Shown in pieces: positions 7,148 through 14,337 of a stretch of 15,647 bases of DNA. The notes under the pieces are model-generated. The model saw only the letters and a program-made list of their open reading frames with translations, did no database searches and was not told the DNA's origin. The stretch covers positions 1 to 15,647 of the forward strand of contig JAESUD010000343.1 in the NCBI GenBank assembly GCA_016763335.1. Direction: 5' to 3'. The position numbers and the translations under genes are program-made. Numbering within the stretch: the stretch's first letter is position 1; every line of letters begins with the position of its first letter. This stretch comes from Emcibacteraceae bacterium (GTDB taxonomy: Bacteria > Pseudomonadota > Alphaproteobacteria > Sphingomonadales > Emcibacteraceae).

Positions 7148-8904
7148 GCGACGATAGTAAACCACAGTCAGTAGTGCTGGATAAAAACCATTGGTTTTGG
7201 GGGGCGTTTCACCAGAACTGGTGGACTTATGGGCAAATAATTCTTGCGGCTGTTATGATTAACCTTTTCTCGCTCGGCAGCTCTGTTTTTATTATGACGG
7301 TTTATGACCGTGTTATTCCTAATAATGCGGTTGAAAGCCTTGTGGCACTTTGTATCGGAATGATCATATTGATCAGCTTTGATTTCCTGCTTAAATTTCT
7401 GCGGGCCTATTTTATTGATATGGCTGGTCAGAAAGTCGATTTGCAAGTCGCCAAGGGTATTTTTGACCGGATCATGAAATTAAAACTGGCATCGCAAAAA
7501 GGCTCAACTGGCGGGCTCGTGAACACCGTCCGTGAATTTGAAAGCTTACGCGATTTTTGTACGTCCGCCTCGCTTGCTGCCATTGTTGATTTTCCGTTTA
7601 TTCTGCTTTTTATTCTGGTCATTGCTATCATCGGCGGCCCGGTTGCCTTTGTCCCGGGGATAGCGGTGCCGATTGTTCTTTTCATTGGCGTGATCATACA
7701 GCCGTTCTTGTCACGCTATTCAAAAGAAGGAATGCAGCAGGGGCACAGTAAACAGGGAACGTTGGTTGAAATGGTGTCGGGGCTTGAAACTTTAAAAAGT
7801 CTGGGGTCGGATAAACTTTTTCATGATCGCTGGGAAAAAGCGGTGGATCAGCATTCAAAAATTGGTCTTAAGTCAAGAATGTTCAGCCAGATTGCCATAA
7901 ATAGTGCTGCCACGGCCCAACAGGTGGCGCAAATCGGCATTGTTGCTGTTGGTTTTGTTATGATTATGAACGGGGAGCTTTCCATGGGTGCGTTGATTGC
8001 CTGTGTGATTATTTCCGGTCGTTGCCTCGCTCCGCTAGGTCAGCTTGCTAATCTTCTGACCCGTTATAATCATGCGAAAACCGCTTACGGCGCGCTTGAT
8101 AAACTCATGCATGAACCAAGTGAAGATGTTGAAGGTCGCGATTTTATCCGCCGTAAAAAAATGAAGGGTAAAATTGAATTTAGAAATGTAAGTTTTAAAT
8201 ATCCCGGTGGTACCATCAAGGTTCTGGATAATGTTTCTTTTGTAGTGGAAGCCGGTGAAAAAGTTGGCATATTAGGTAAAATCGGCTCGGGTAAAAGCAC
8301 GGTATTAAGATTAGCCGCAGGACTATATGACCCGGACGACGGAGCGATTATGATTGATGATACCGATATTCGCCAAATTGTCCCCGACGATATTCGAAAG
8401 AATATGGCTATGGTGCTTCAGGATGTATTTCTATTTTCCGGCAGTGTTAAAGAAAATATCACCATGGGACACGAAGAAATTACCGATGAAGATATTCTTC
8501 ACGCGGCTGAGGTTAGCGGTGTACAGGACTTTCTCGGATCAATCCCGAATGGTTATGATCTTCAACTTCGTGACCGCGGCGAAGGGCTCTCTGGCGGTCA
8601 AAAACAGGCCCTTGCTATTTGTCGCGCGCTGGTGCGTAAATCGCCTGTTTTAATGATGGACGAGCCGACAAGTTCAATGGATACAAATTCCGAACAAAAA
8701 TTAATATCCCGCCTTAAAGCAGAACTTAAAGGCCGCACATTACTGGTGGTGACCCACCGGCCAACCATGCTTGACCTGGTAGACAGGATTATCGTTATCG
8801 AACAAGGTAAAGTGGTCGCGTTCGGCCCTAAGGATGATGTGATAAAAATGCTGACACCCAAAGGGGTTAACCCGAACATTGTGAAAAGGGCGGATGATGC
8901 TTAA
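7144..8904 (+). CDS. Type I secretion ABC exporter (LapB/PrtD-like, no C39-like domain)
   Basis: Inner membrane ABC exporter, 586 residues, with fused membrane and ATPase domains, moving RTX cargo in one step through adaptor and channel. Only about 15 residues precede the conserved HWFWGAF block where the membrane domain begins. The C39 peptidase or C39-like domain of HlyB- and LapB-type exporters is therefore absent, giving a PrtD-like length. Membrane helices are visible around 30-52, 64-84, 145-163, 168-188 and 260-290. The ATPase has Walker A GKIGSGKST (378-386), Q-loop Gln426, signature LSGGQ (482-486), Walker B PVLMMDE ending at Glu507 and H-loop His538, all intact. It overlaps the TolC gene by 4 bases and the adaptor gene by 11. 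Confidence 0.9.
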   Translation: MSDDSKPQSVVLDKNHWFWGAFHQNWWTYGQIILAAVMINLFSLGSSVFIMTVYDRVIPNNAVESLVALCIGMIILISFDFLLKFLRAYFIDMAGQKVDLQVAKGIFDRIMKLKLASQKGSTGGLVNTVREFESLRDFCTSASLAAIVDFPFILLFILVIAIIGGPVAFVPGIAVPIVLFIGVIIQPFLSRYSKEGMQQGHSKQGTLVEMVSGLETLKSLGSDKLFHDRWEKAVDQHSKIGLKSRMFSQIAINSAATAQQVAQIGIVAVGFVMIMNGELSMGALIACVIISGRCLAPLGQLANLLTRYNHAKTAYGALDKLMHEPSEDVEGRDFIRRKKMKGKIEFRNVSFKYPGGTIKVLDNVSFVVEAGEKVGILGKIGSGKSTVLRLAAGLYDPDDGAIMIDDTDIRQIVPDDIRKNMAMVLQDVFLFSGSVKENITMGHEEITDEDILHAAEVSGVQDFLGSIPNGYDLQLRDRGEGLSGGQKQALAICRALVRKSPVLMMDEPTSSMDTNSEQKLISRLKAELKGRTLLVVTHRPTMLDLVDRIIVIEQGKVVAFGPKDDVIKMLTPKGVNPNIVKRADDA

Positions 8905-10162
8905 ACCAAAACTAGCCGCCAATATATTGCTTTTGAGCATTTCTGGATTTTTTCTTGTGTTCATTTTGTGGGCGTCTATTGCCGAGCTTGATGAAGTAAC
9001 GCGGGCATCGGGGCGGGTCGTGCCGAGCAAGCAAATTCAGATCATTCAAAACCTTGAAGGTGGAATTGTTAAAGAAATTTTGGTCCGCCAAGGTGATAAA
9101 GTAAAAGCAGGCGATGTGCTCGTTAGGCTTGACCGTACGCAATTTGATGCCGAATTTAACCGCAACGAAGAAGAATATTTCTCGCTTGGGGCGATGATCG
9201 TGCGGCTTGAGGCAGAAAGTGAATTTACAGATCCTGAATTTAATGAGGAACTGCGCGCGGGCCATGAAAGTCTTGTGAAGAGAGAACTTAATCTTTTTAA
9301 TGCGCGAAAAGCAGAATTTGAAGCCTCAATCAATAGCCTGAAGGCACGTCTAAAGCAGATAGAGCAGGAACAGATTGGCGCGGAAATCGGACTTATAAGC
9401 GCCAAATCTGCTAGTGAACTTGCCGTAAAAGAAGTTGATATGCTCAGGCCGTTAGTAGAGCGTGGTATTGAACCGCAACTGGAGTTAATTCGCGCGGAGC
9501 AGCGTAAAATTGAAGCTGACGGCGAGCATAGGATTGCAGAACTGGGTATTGAAAAAGCAAAAAAATCGGTTGAAGAAACCAACCTTCAGATTGAAGCGGA
9601 ACGACAAAGGTTTCGCGCCAGTGTTCTTACAGAATTAAATGAAGCTCAGACCACCCGAAATCAATTGGTGGATAGCTTGCCGGCACTTTCCGACCGGGTA
9701 AACAGAACCGATGTAATTGCCCCCACCGACGGTGTGATCAATCAGGTCATGGTGACAACAATTGGTGGCGTGGTCAATAGCGGTATGCCGATTATTGAAC
9801 TCGTTCCGCTTGATGATACACTCCTTATCGAAGCAGAAGTCCAGCCATCGGACATCGCGTTTCTAAGGCCCGGTCAATTGGCACGGGTGAAGCTAACGGC
9901 TTATGATTATTCCCGTTATGGCTCGCTCGACGGCACCGTTGAAAATATCAGTGCTGATGCCATATTAAATGATCAGGACCAATATATGTATGTCATTCAG
10001 ATCAGAACAACGGAAAATAGTCTGGCGTCTGATGATGGCGCCTTACCCATTTTACCCGGCATGGTCGCCGAAGTTGACATCTTAAACGGCAAAAAAACCA
10101 TCATGGCCTATTTAATGAACCCGGTGTTAAAACTTAAGGATAACGCTTTTCGCGAAAGATAA
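8894..10162 (+). CDS. HlyD-family membrane fusion protein of the type I secretion system
   Basis: Periplasmic adaptor, 422 residues, linking exporter and channel. It has a short cytosolic start, one membrane helix at about 9-30, a lipoyl-like half motif at 48-80 (NLEGGIVKEILVRQGDKV), a long coiled coil at about 125-260 rich in Glu, Lys and Ala, the second lipoyl half at 272-305 (VIAPTDGVINQV) and a beta-barrel to 395. The C-terminal PGMVAEVDILNGKKTIMAYL is the hallmark end of type I secretion adaptors. ATG codons at 8894 and 8897 are both possible; AAAGGG at 8885-8890 is spaced better for 8897. Its final 126 bases are repeated, diverged, at 12497-12622. The RTX1 gene follows after 83 bases. 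Confidence 0.92.
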   Translation: MMLKPKLAANILLLSISGFFLVFILWASIAELDEVTRASGRVVPSKQIQIIQNLEGGIVKEILVRQGDKVKAGDVLVRLDRTQFDAEFNRNEEEYFSLGAMIVRLEAESEFTDPEFNEELRAGHESLVKRELNLFNARKAEFEASINSLKARLKQIEQEQIGAEIGLISAKSASELAVKEVDMLRPLVERGIEPQLELIRAEQRKIEADGEHRIAELGIEKAKKSVEETNLQIEAERQRFRASVLTELNEAQTTRNQLVDSLPALSDRVNRTDVIAPTDGVINQVMVTTIGGVVNSGMPIIELVPLDDTLLIEAEVQPSDIAFLRPGQLARVKLTAYDYSRYGSLDGTVENISADAILNDQDQYMYVIQIRTTENSLASDDGALPILPGMVAEVDILNGKKTIMAYLMNPVLKLKDNAFRER

Positions 10163-10245
10163 TAATTTTCTTGCTATCTATAATTGAATTTATTAAAATG
10201 TTAACGATTAGTTAATGTTTTAATATATCAAGTGGGGTAGTATTC

Positions 10246-11151
10246 GTGGCTAAGTATGTAAAAAAATATTCTTTTATTTCATTTAAAGTTAAAGATAATA
10301 ACGTTGTAAATTATGAAAAATCTTTACAAAAGGCAAAACTTCCAGCTATTGGGCTGGCCCTTTTGCCACTGGCTGCGTGCGGCGGTGGCGGTGGAGGCGG
10401 CGGTGCAACTACTACACCACCACCCGCTCCGATAGTTCCAGCCACTTCAGCATTCGAGCTAATCGGAACCAATACCTATTTGGCTTCGAATAATAATCCC
10501 GGTACATTTAATCTGCCTAGCTCAACAGCTGATTTGGCGGTTGCTGGCCAGGGGGGGAACGACACGATCACCACAGGTTCAGGTAGCGATTATATAGAAG
10601 GTAGAGACGGTAATGATACGATAAATAGCGGCTCGGGCATTGATACAGTTAAGGGCGGCGGCGGTGCCGACAACATGAATGGTGGTGCAGGTCTTGATTG
10701 GCTTGTTTATGACACGTCTCCATCGGCTGTTACTGTTAATTTAGCAACAGGTATGGGTAGTGGTGGTGATGCTCAAGGTGATACTTTTAGCAATTTTGAG
10801 CTTGTTTTGGGTAGTAATTTCAACGACACAATAACAGGTGATGCGAACATGAACTTCCTTGAAGGTGCAGGGGGAGCAGATATCATAAATGGAGGTGGTG
10901 GACTGGACTTTGTTACTTTTTACACCACGAATAGTGCTGTGAATGTAAATCTTTCAACGGGTTCTGGTAGTGGGGGGCATGCTCAGGGGGATACATATAC
11001 CAATATTTATGGTGTTTTTGGTAGCGATTTCAATGATACGCTAACAGGAGACAGTCTTAATAATGAATTATGGGGCGCTGAGGGTAACGATACTTTAAAT
11101 GGTGGCGATGGACATGATATTCTCGATGCAGTGTCGGCAATGATACGATAA
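10246..11151 (+). CDS. RTX1 N-terminal piece (301 aa, ends at the frameshift)
   Basis: This is what would be translated as written. GTG start with GGGG at 10234-10237 upstream. About 31 residues rich in Lys and aromatics precede a hydrophobic run and the lipobox LAAC (Cys45); Gly at +2 fits outer membrane sorting if it is a lipoprotein. After a poly-Gly and Pro linker come RTX repeats such as GRDGNDTIN and two roughly 50-residue modules with the pattern VTVNLAxGxGxGGDAxGDT ending in DTxTGD (10692-10842 and 10903-11052). The last seven residues (VSAMIR preceded by Ala) are out-of-frame sequence. It lacks the C-terminal secretion domain, so this piece alone should not use the type I exporter. 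Confidence 0.7.
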   Translation: MAKYVKKYSFISFKVKDNNVVNYEKSLQKAKLPAIGLALLPLAACGGGGGGGGATTTPPPAPIVPATSAFELIGTNTYLASNNNPGTFNLPSSTADLAVAGQGGNDTITTGSGSDYIEGRDGNDTINSGSGIDTVKGGGGADNMNGGAGLDWLVYDTSPSAVTVNLATGMGSGGDAQGDTFSNFELVLGSNFNDTITGDANMNFLEGAGGADIINGGGGLDFVTFYTTNSAVNVNLSTGSGSGGHAQGDTYTNIYGVFGSDFNDTLTGDSLNNELWGAEGNDTLNGGDGHDILDAVSAMIR

Positions 11152-11174
11152 ATGGTCAAGGTGGTGATGATAGG

Positions 11175-12407
11175 ATGATCGGCGGGCTTGGCGCTGATGT
11201 CATGGATGGTGGCACAGGTTATGATGTTGCTGATTATTCGTTCGCTACGGCTGGTGTTATCGTCAGTTTAGCTTCTGGAACTGGAACTGGTGGTGAAGCT
11301 ACTGGAGACACGCTAACCAATATTGAAAGTGTTTGGGGTTCTGATTATGCGGATACCTTGACTGGTGATGAGAATGATAATTCATTTTCCGGTAATGGCG
11401 GTAATGATGTGATTAACGGTGCTGGAGGAAATGATTATTTTTATTCTTATCAGTCCGATGGATCAGCAACATCCGATCAATTCGATGGTGGGGATGGATA
11501 TGATAAATTTGAGTTTGTTAGTGGATCTGCAATAACAGCTTATAATGTTGATTTGTCAAATGTGAATGCCGTTAATATCGAATTTATTCGTATGGGTCAT
11601 GTTCAAAAAGAAAGTCTCACTTTAACAGCACAAGACGTTATTGATGTAACGGATGCCGATAATATTTTGAATGTTATAGTGCATGCAGAAGATGCCGTCA
11701 GTAGTGTTTCCACATGGGCATATGTGAATGACGTTATGAGCGTTGGTGAAATTTATCACCAATATACAAGTGGGGCGGCGACAATAAATATTTATTTCGA
11801 AGCTGGCACACAAACTGGATTTGCAAAACCTGCGGCCACTTTTACGGAAACATCAACAGATGTTTATGATGCCAACGATAATAGTAACTCATCAATAAGC
11901 TTGGTACATGAAGAGGTTGATCTAATTATTTCAGGAAAAGATGGCGATGATTTGATTGGTTCCGGTTCAGGTGATGATGTGCTTAATGGCGGCAACGGCA
12001 ATGATAGTCTGCGCGGGAATTCCGGAACAGATGTACTTAATGGTGGTGCGGGCAACGATATTCTGATTTACGATGTGGATAATACATATGATGGTGGTGC
12101 AGATGATGATACGTTATTGTTGGTAGTGAGCACCACTGAAATTGATTTATCGTTGTTAGCGATGACAAATATGGAAACTATTGATCTGAGTGATATCTAT
12201 ACTAATTCCTTAACATTAACAGCTCAAGATGTACTTGACGTCACTGACGGCAATAACTTTCTAACCATTGACGGAAATGTGAATGATACCGTTTCATTAA
12301 CGGGTGTTGGATGGGCGCAGGGGGCCGACAATGGCGCATATCATACCTACACATCCGGTGGCTCAACACTCTTTGTAGATATGGATGTTTCTCAAAGCAT
12401 CATTTAA
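11175..12407 (+). CDS. RTX1 C-terminal piece (RTX repeats plus two secretion-type C-terminal domains)
   Basis: The open frame after the shift; the ATG at 11175 is only the first Met available, has no good ribosome site and falls inside an RTX repeat, so independent translation is doubtful. It carries the third VxVxLAxGxGxGG module (11220-11369), further GGxGxDxxx repeats, an internal C-terminal-type domain (11574-11802), a linker with the motif FTETSTDVY that resembles the start of the RTX2 beta-roll (FSETSTFVY), a short second beta-roll (about 11935-12110) and the terminal domain ending at 12404. The stop TAA overlaps the stop of a lysR remnant on the other strand. Confidence 0.65.
   Translation: MIGGLGADVMDGGTGYDVADYSFATAGVIVSLASGTGTGGEATGDTLTNIESVWGSDYADTLTGDENDNSFSGNGGNDVINGAGGNDYFYSYQSDGSATSDQFDGGDGYDKFEFVSGSAITAYNVDLSNVNAVNIEFIRMGHVQKESLTLTAQDVIDVTDADNILNVIVHAEDAVSSVSTWAYVNDVMSVGEIYHQYTSGAATINIYFEAGTQTGFAKPAATFTETSTDVYDANDNSNSSISLVHEEVDLIISGKDGDDLIGSGSGDDVLNGGNGNDSLRGNSGTDVLNGGAGNDILIYDVDNTYDGGADDDTLLLVVSTTEIDLSLLAMTNMETIDLSDIYTNSLTLTAQDVLDVTDGNNFLTIDGNVNDTVSLTGVGWAQGADNGAYHTYTSGGSTLFVDMDVSQSII
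11574..11802 (+). repeat. Internal copy of the RTX C-terminal domain
   Basis: Encodes a stretch with SLTLTAQDVIDVTDADN followed by a QYTSGAATINIYF-like end. It aligns with the true C-terminus at 12168-12404 (SLTLTAQDVLDVTDGNN ... YTSGGSTLFVD) and with the RTX2 C-terminus at 14074-14334. This type of domain normally closes RTX proteins and carries the type I secretion signal, so a copy in the middle suggests head-to-tail fusion of two RTX units. Confidence 0.7.
12168..12404 (+). repeat. Terminal copy of the RTX C-terminal domain (RTX1)
   Basis: Contains LTLTAQDVLDVTDGNNF, then GVGWAQGAD and YTSGGSTLFVDMDV, ending a few residues before the stop. Hydrophobic residues alternate with Asp and Thr near the end, as in many type I secretion signals. 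It corresponds to 11574-11802 and 14074-14334. Confidence 0.65.
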
Positions 12408-12495
12408 TCTTTCGTCTGATCAAGGAGCCATTTTTTGAGCGCGACTACTGGTAAAGTTCATTGTAATTTGTGGGTTTTTTAAGGAAATTAGGAAA
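12404..12495 (-). pseudogene. Remnant of a lysR gene (C-terminus joined to an internal piece)
   Basis: Read on the minus strand, 12452-12404 encodes LPVVALKKWLLDQTKD and a stop, matching the end of the intact LysR at 14334-15239 (APVVALKEWLLEQNKY and stop). No gaps are needed; about 34 of 48 bases agree. From 12446 to 12495 the sequence switches to an internal part of the same gene, matching 14829-14879 with three mismatches and two T fewer in a T run, which shifts the frame. About 450 bases of lysR are missing between the two pieces, and the junction lies at a shared CTGGT/CCGGT. The TTA stop overlaps the RTX1 stop exactly as the intact LysR stop overlaps that of RTX2. Confidence 0.85.
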
Positions 12496-12496
12496 T

Positions 12497-12622
12497 GGCG
12501 CTCTACCCATTTCCCCCGGAATGGTCGCCGAAGTTGATATCCTGAACGGTAAAAAAACGATCATGGCGTATCTGATGAACCCCGTGTTAAAACTTAAGTA
12601 TAATGCCTTTAGAGAACGGTAA
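12497..12622 (+). pseudogene. Remnant of an hlyD gene: last 41 codons and stop
   Basis: Encodes GALPISPGMVAEVDILNGKK and on to NAFRER and a TAA, matching residues 382-422 of the HlyD-like protein in the window (bases 10037-10162) without gaps. About 105 of 126 bases agree, but only two amino acids differ (Leu to Ser, Asp to Tyr), so nearly all changes are synonymous. There is no start codon or upstream domain, so it cannot work as an adaptor. It follows the lysR remnant after one base and stands before RTX2, as the intact hlyD stands before RTX1. Confidence 0.9.
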
Positions 12623-12708
12623 ATTCATTGGTTTTTTCATTAATTATTGTAGTCGGTCAATTAATTTAATTGGGTAAGGTGTTCTTAAAAACAATTAAAA
12701 CATTATCT

Positions 12709-12717
12709 TGTTATACT
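12709..12717 (+). promoter_or_regulatory. Possible extended -10 promoter element of RTX2
   Basis: TGTTATACT fits the extended -10 pattern TGnTATAAT with one mismatch and lies 67 bases before the RTX2 start. No convincing -35 box is seen at 16-18 bases. The 161 bases between the hlyD remnant and RTX2 are AT-rich and otherwise show nothing definite, so RTX2 may have its own promoter. Confidence 0.3.
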
Positions 12718-12783
12718 CTAACGTCGATGATAGTGCTAAATAGGAATGGTTTTTGTTCAAAATAAATTAATTGGGGATGTATT

Positions 12784-14337
12784 ATGTATTGCAACATAGG
12801 TGGCAAAATTGAATTAACCAACACGCCGCAGTTAAAATTATCATATTCTAAATCTTTTAATATTTATAAAAATGCGAAGAACGTCAAGCTTTTCGGGTCT
12901 GGAATTTCCTTGCTCTCGATTGCTGCGTGTGGTGGCAGCTCAAATAGCGGTGGCGGTCCGACAACACCTACGCCGCCTCCAGAACTCGCTCCTACTTTAA
13001 GCGGGTTCTCTGAAACATCAACGTTTGTATATCAATCATCGGGTGATGCATATACCAGCTTTAGTTTTCAGGATGCATCGGAAAACCTTACCGTTACAGG
13101 AGGTGTTGGTGCAGATGACATCGAAGTTGGGAGTGGCAACGATACGATTAATGCCGGGGACGGTAATGATAAAGTTTATGGCCTTTCGGGGGCTGATACA
13201 ATGGACGGAGGAGGGGGCTACGATATATTAGTATATGGTACGTTATTGGGTACGTCCAGTAGTGAAGGAGTGACCGTAAGTTTAGCATCCAACAGTGCAT
13301 CGGGTGGTGATGCAGAGGGCGATCAGATTTCCAATTTTGAGGGTATTTTCGGAAGTGCAAATAACGACACATTAACCGGTGATAGTGGTAGCAATATGCT
13401 TAGCGGAAGAGATGGAGATGATACCATATATGGCGGGGATGGAAATGACTATATTATGGGCGGTTTTGGCGCTGACATTATGGATGGCGGTGCGGGCATT
13501 GACATTCTGGTTTATGACTTCTTCGGCAACACGATCGGCTCTAGCATAGTTTATTTTGATTTTCATGTTGGAGAGACTGGTGTTTATGTAAATTTGGAAA
13601 CAAATACTGTCGGAAATACTAATGATCAGATTGTCAATTTTGAAGGTGTTTTTGGCAGTGAAGGCGATGACACTTTAATAGGAGCCACCCTAGAGGAAAA
13701 TTATTTATGGGGCGGGTTTGGTGATGATGTCATTACAGGTGGAAATAATAATGATAGTTTAAGGGGTGATAAAAGTAGTATTTCATCCCTTGATGGAAAT
13801 GATGTCATAAACGGAGGAGCTGGAAATGATAGCATTTACGGGGGTGGAGGAAATGACACACTAAATGGCGGTGCCGATGATGATTTTATAAGCGGGGAAA
13901 AAGGTATAGATGTACTTAACGGTGGTGATGGTGATGATGCCTTTTATGTGTCTGATGTCGGTTCAATCTATCAGGATCAGTTTAATGGTGGCGCAGGTAG
14001 AGATGTGATCAGGCTTGATGCCCATGACGGTTCTGGTCACTATGAAGTCGATTTTTCATTGATTGATGCCAGTAATATTGAAGAGCTGTGGCTTCTAAAT
14101 ATAACTGTCGAACAGTATGATATTGTTTCTGTTACCGTGCAGGATGTTTTGGATATGACCGACATTAACAACATATTTACGTTCTATGGAAATACGGATG
14201 ATAGTATCACCTCAATTGGGCAGGGCTGGGTACAGGGGGTTGATGTAATAAATGCTGGCGGATTAACATTGAATAGCTATACGTCAGGCGGGGCGACGTT
14301 GCTAATCGATGAGGATATTGTTCAGACGATAAGTTAG
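12784..14337 (+). CDS. RTX2: RTX Ca-binding protein with lipobox leader
   Basis: Intact RTX protein of 517 residues, the likely functional cargo of the upstream exporter. GGGGA at 12773-12777 supports the ATG. About 34 residues rich in Lys and Asn come first, then a hydrophobic run ending in IAAC (Cys49), a Ser/Gly linker and TTPTPPPELAPT. From about residue 75 a beta-roll begins with FSETSTFVY and continues with many GGxGxDxxx repeats (for example GSGNDTINAGDGND), interrupted by two longer modules at 13219-13383 and 13498-13686. The C-terminal domain (14074-14334) has DVLDMTDINN and GWVQGVD and ends YTSGGATLLIDEDIVQTIS. RTX repeats bind Ca2+ and fold outside the cell. No enzymatic domain is visible; adhesin, S-layer-like or surface matrix roles are possible. 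The stop overlaps the lysR stop. Confidence 0.85.
   Translation: MYCNIGGKIELTNTPQLKLSYSKSFNIYKNAKNVKLFGSGISLLSIAACGGSSNSGGGPTTPTPPPELAPTLSGFSETSTFVYQSSGDAYTSFSFQDASENLTVTGGVGADDIEVGSGNDTINAGDGNDKVYGLSGADTMDGGGGYDILVYGTLLGTSSSEGVTVSLASNSASGGDAEGDQISNFEGIFGSANNDTLTGDSGSNMLSGRDGDDTIYGGDGNDYIMGGFGADIMDGGAGIDILVYDFFGNTIGSSIVYFDFHVGETGVYVNLETNTVGNTNDQIVNFEGVFGSEGDDTLIGATLEENYLWGGFGDDVITGGNNNDSLRGDKSSISSLDGNDVINGGAGNDSIYGGGGNDTLNGGADDDFISGEKGIDVLNGGDGDDAFYVSDVGSIYQDQFNGGAGRDVIRLDAHDGSGHYEVDFSLIDASNIEELWLLNITVEQYDIVSVTVQDVLDMTDINNIFTFYGNTDDSITSIGQGWVQGVDVINAGGLTLNSYTSGGATLLIDEDIVQTIS
14074..14334 (+). repeat. C-terminal secretion-type domain of RTX2
   Basis: Third copy of the domain seen twice in RTX1. 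Shared landmarks are NIExxxL at the start, TxQDVLDxTDxxN, a GNxxDxxxxxGxGW block and YTSGGATLxxD just before the end. It is the part most likely to be recognised by the ABC exporter. Confidence 0.65.

Larger units (their letters stand above)
10246..12407 (+). pseudogene. RTX1: RTX Ca-binding protein with lipobox leader, broken by a one-base frameshift
   Basis: Two pieces in different frames join into one RTX protein of about 720 residues if one base is restored. The first frame runs to a stop at 11149-11151; the second is open only after a stop at 11115-11117, so the shift lies in 11118-11148. Adding one G next to the GCA codon at 11128 turns the junction into a regular RTX repeat (DAGVGNDTINGQGGDD). 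The whole protein has a leader ending in LAAC (Cys45), eight Gly, a Pro-rich linker, a beta-roll, a copy of the C-terminal domain, a second short beta-roll and a final C-terminal domain. Its place 83 bases after the secretion genes marks it as cargo. Either a sequencing error or a real inactivation is possible; as given, it yields a truncated product. Confidence 0.75.

Noticed and set aside
10201..10215. TTAAC-GATTA-GTTAA dyad before RTX1
   Set aside because: Arms of five AT-rich bases in an AT-rich gap are easily due to chance; no promoter spacing could be fixed to it.
10378..10557. Poly-Gly codon run and a run of seven G as phase-variation sites
   Set aside because: The Gly run uses mixed GGC/GGT/GGA codons and does not form a long homopolymer; a single run of seven G is too short to claim switching, and the actual frameshift lies elsewhere.
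10580..11110. CRISPR-like or tandem DNA repeats suggested by regular GGTGG/GATAC spacing
   Set aside because: The regularity comes from codons for GGxGxDxxx RTX repeats; the DNA itself is not conserved enough for a CRISPR array and has no spacers.
12404..12622. Transposon or insertion sequence remnant between the RTX genes
   Set aside because: The non-coding-looking sequence is fully explained by lysR and hlyD pieces; no terminal inverted repeats, target duplications or transposase fragments were found.
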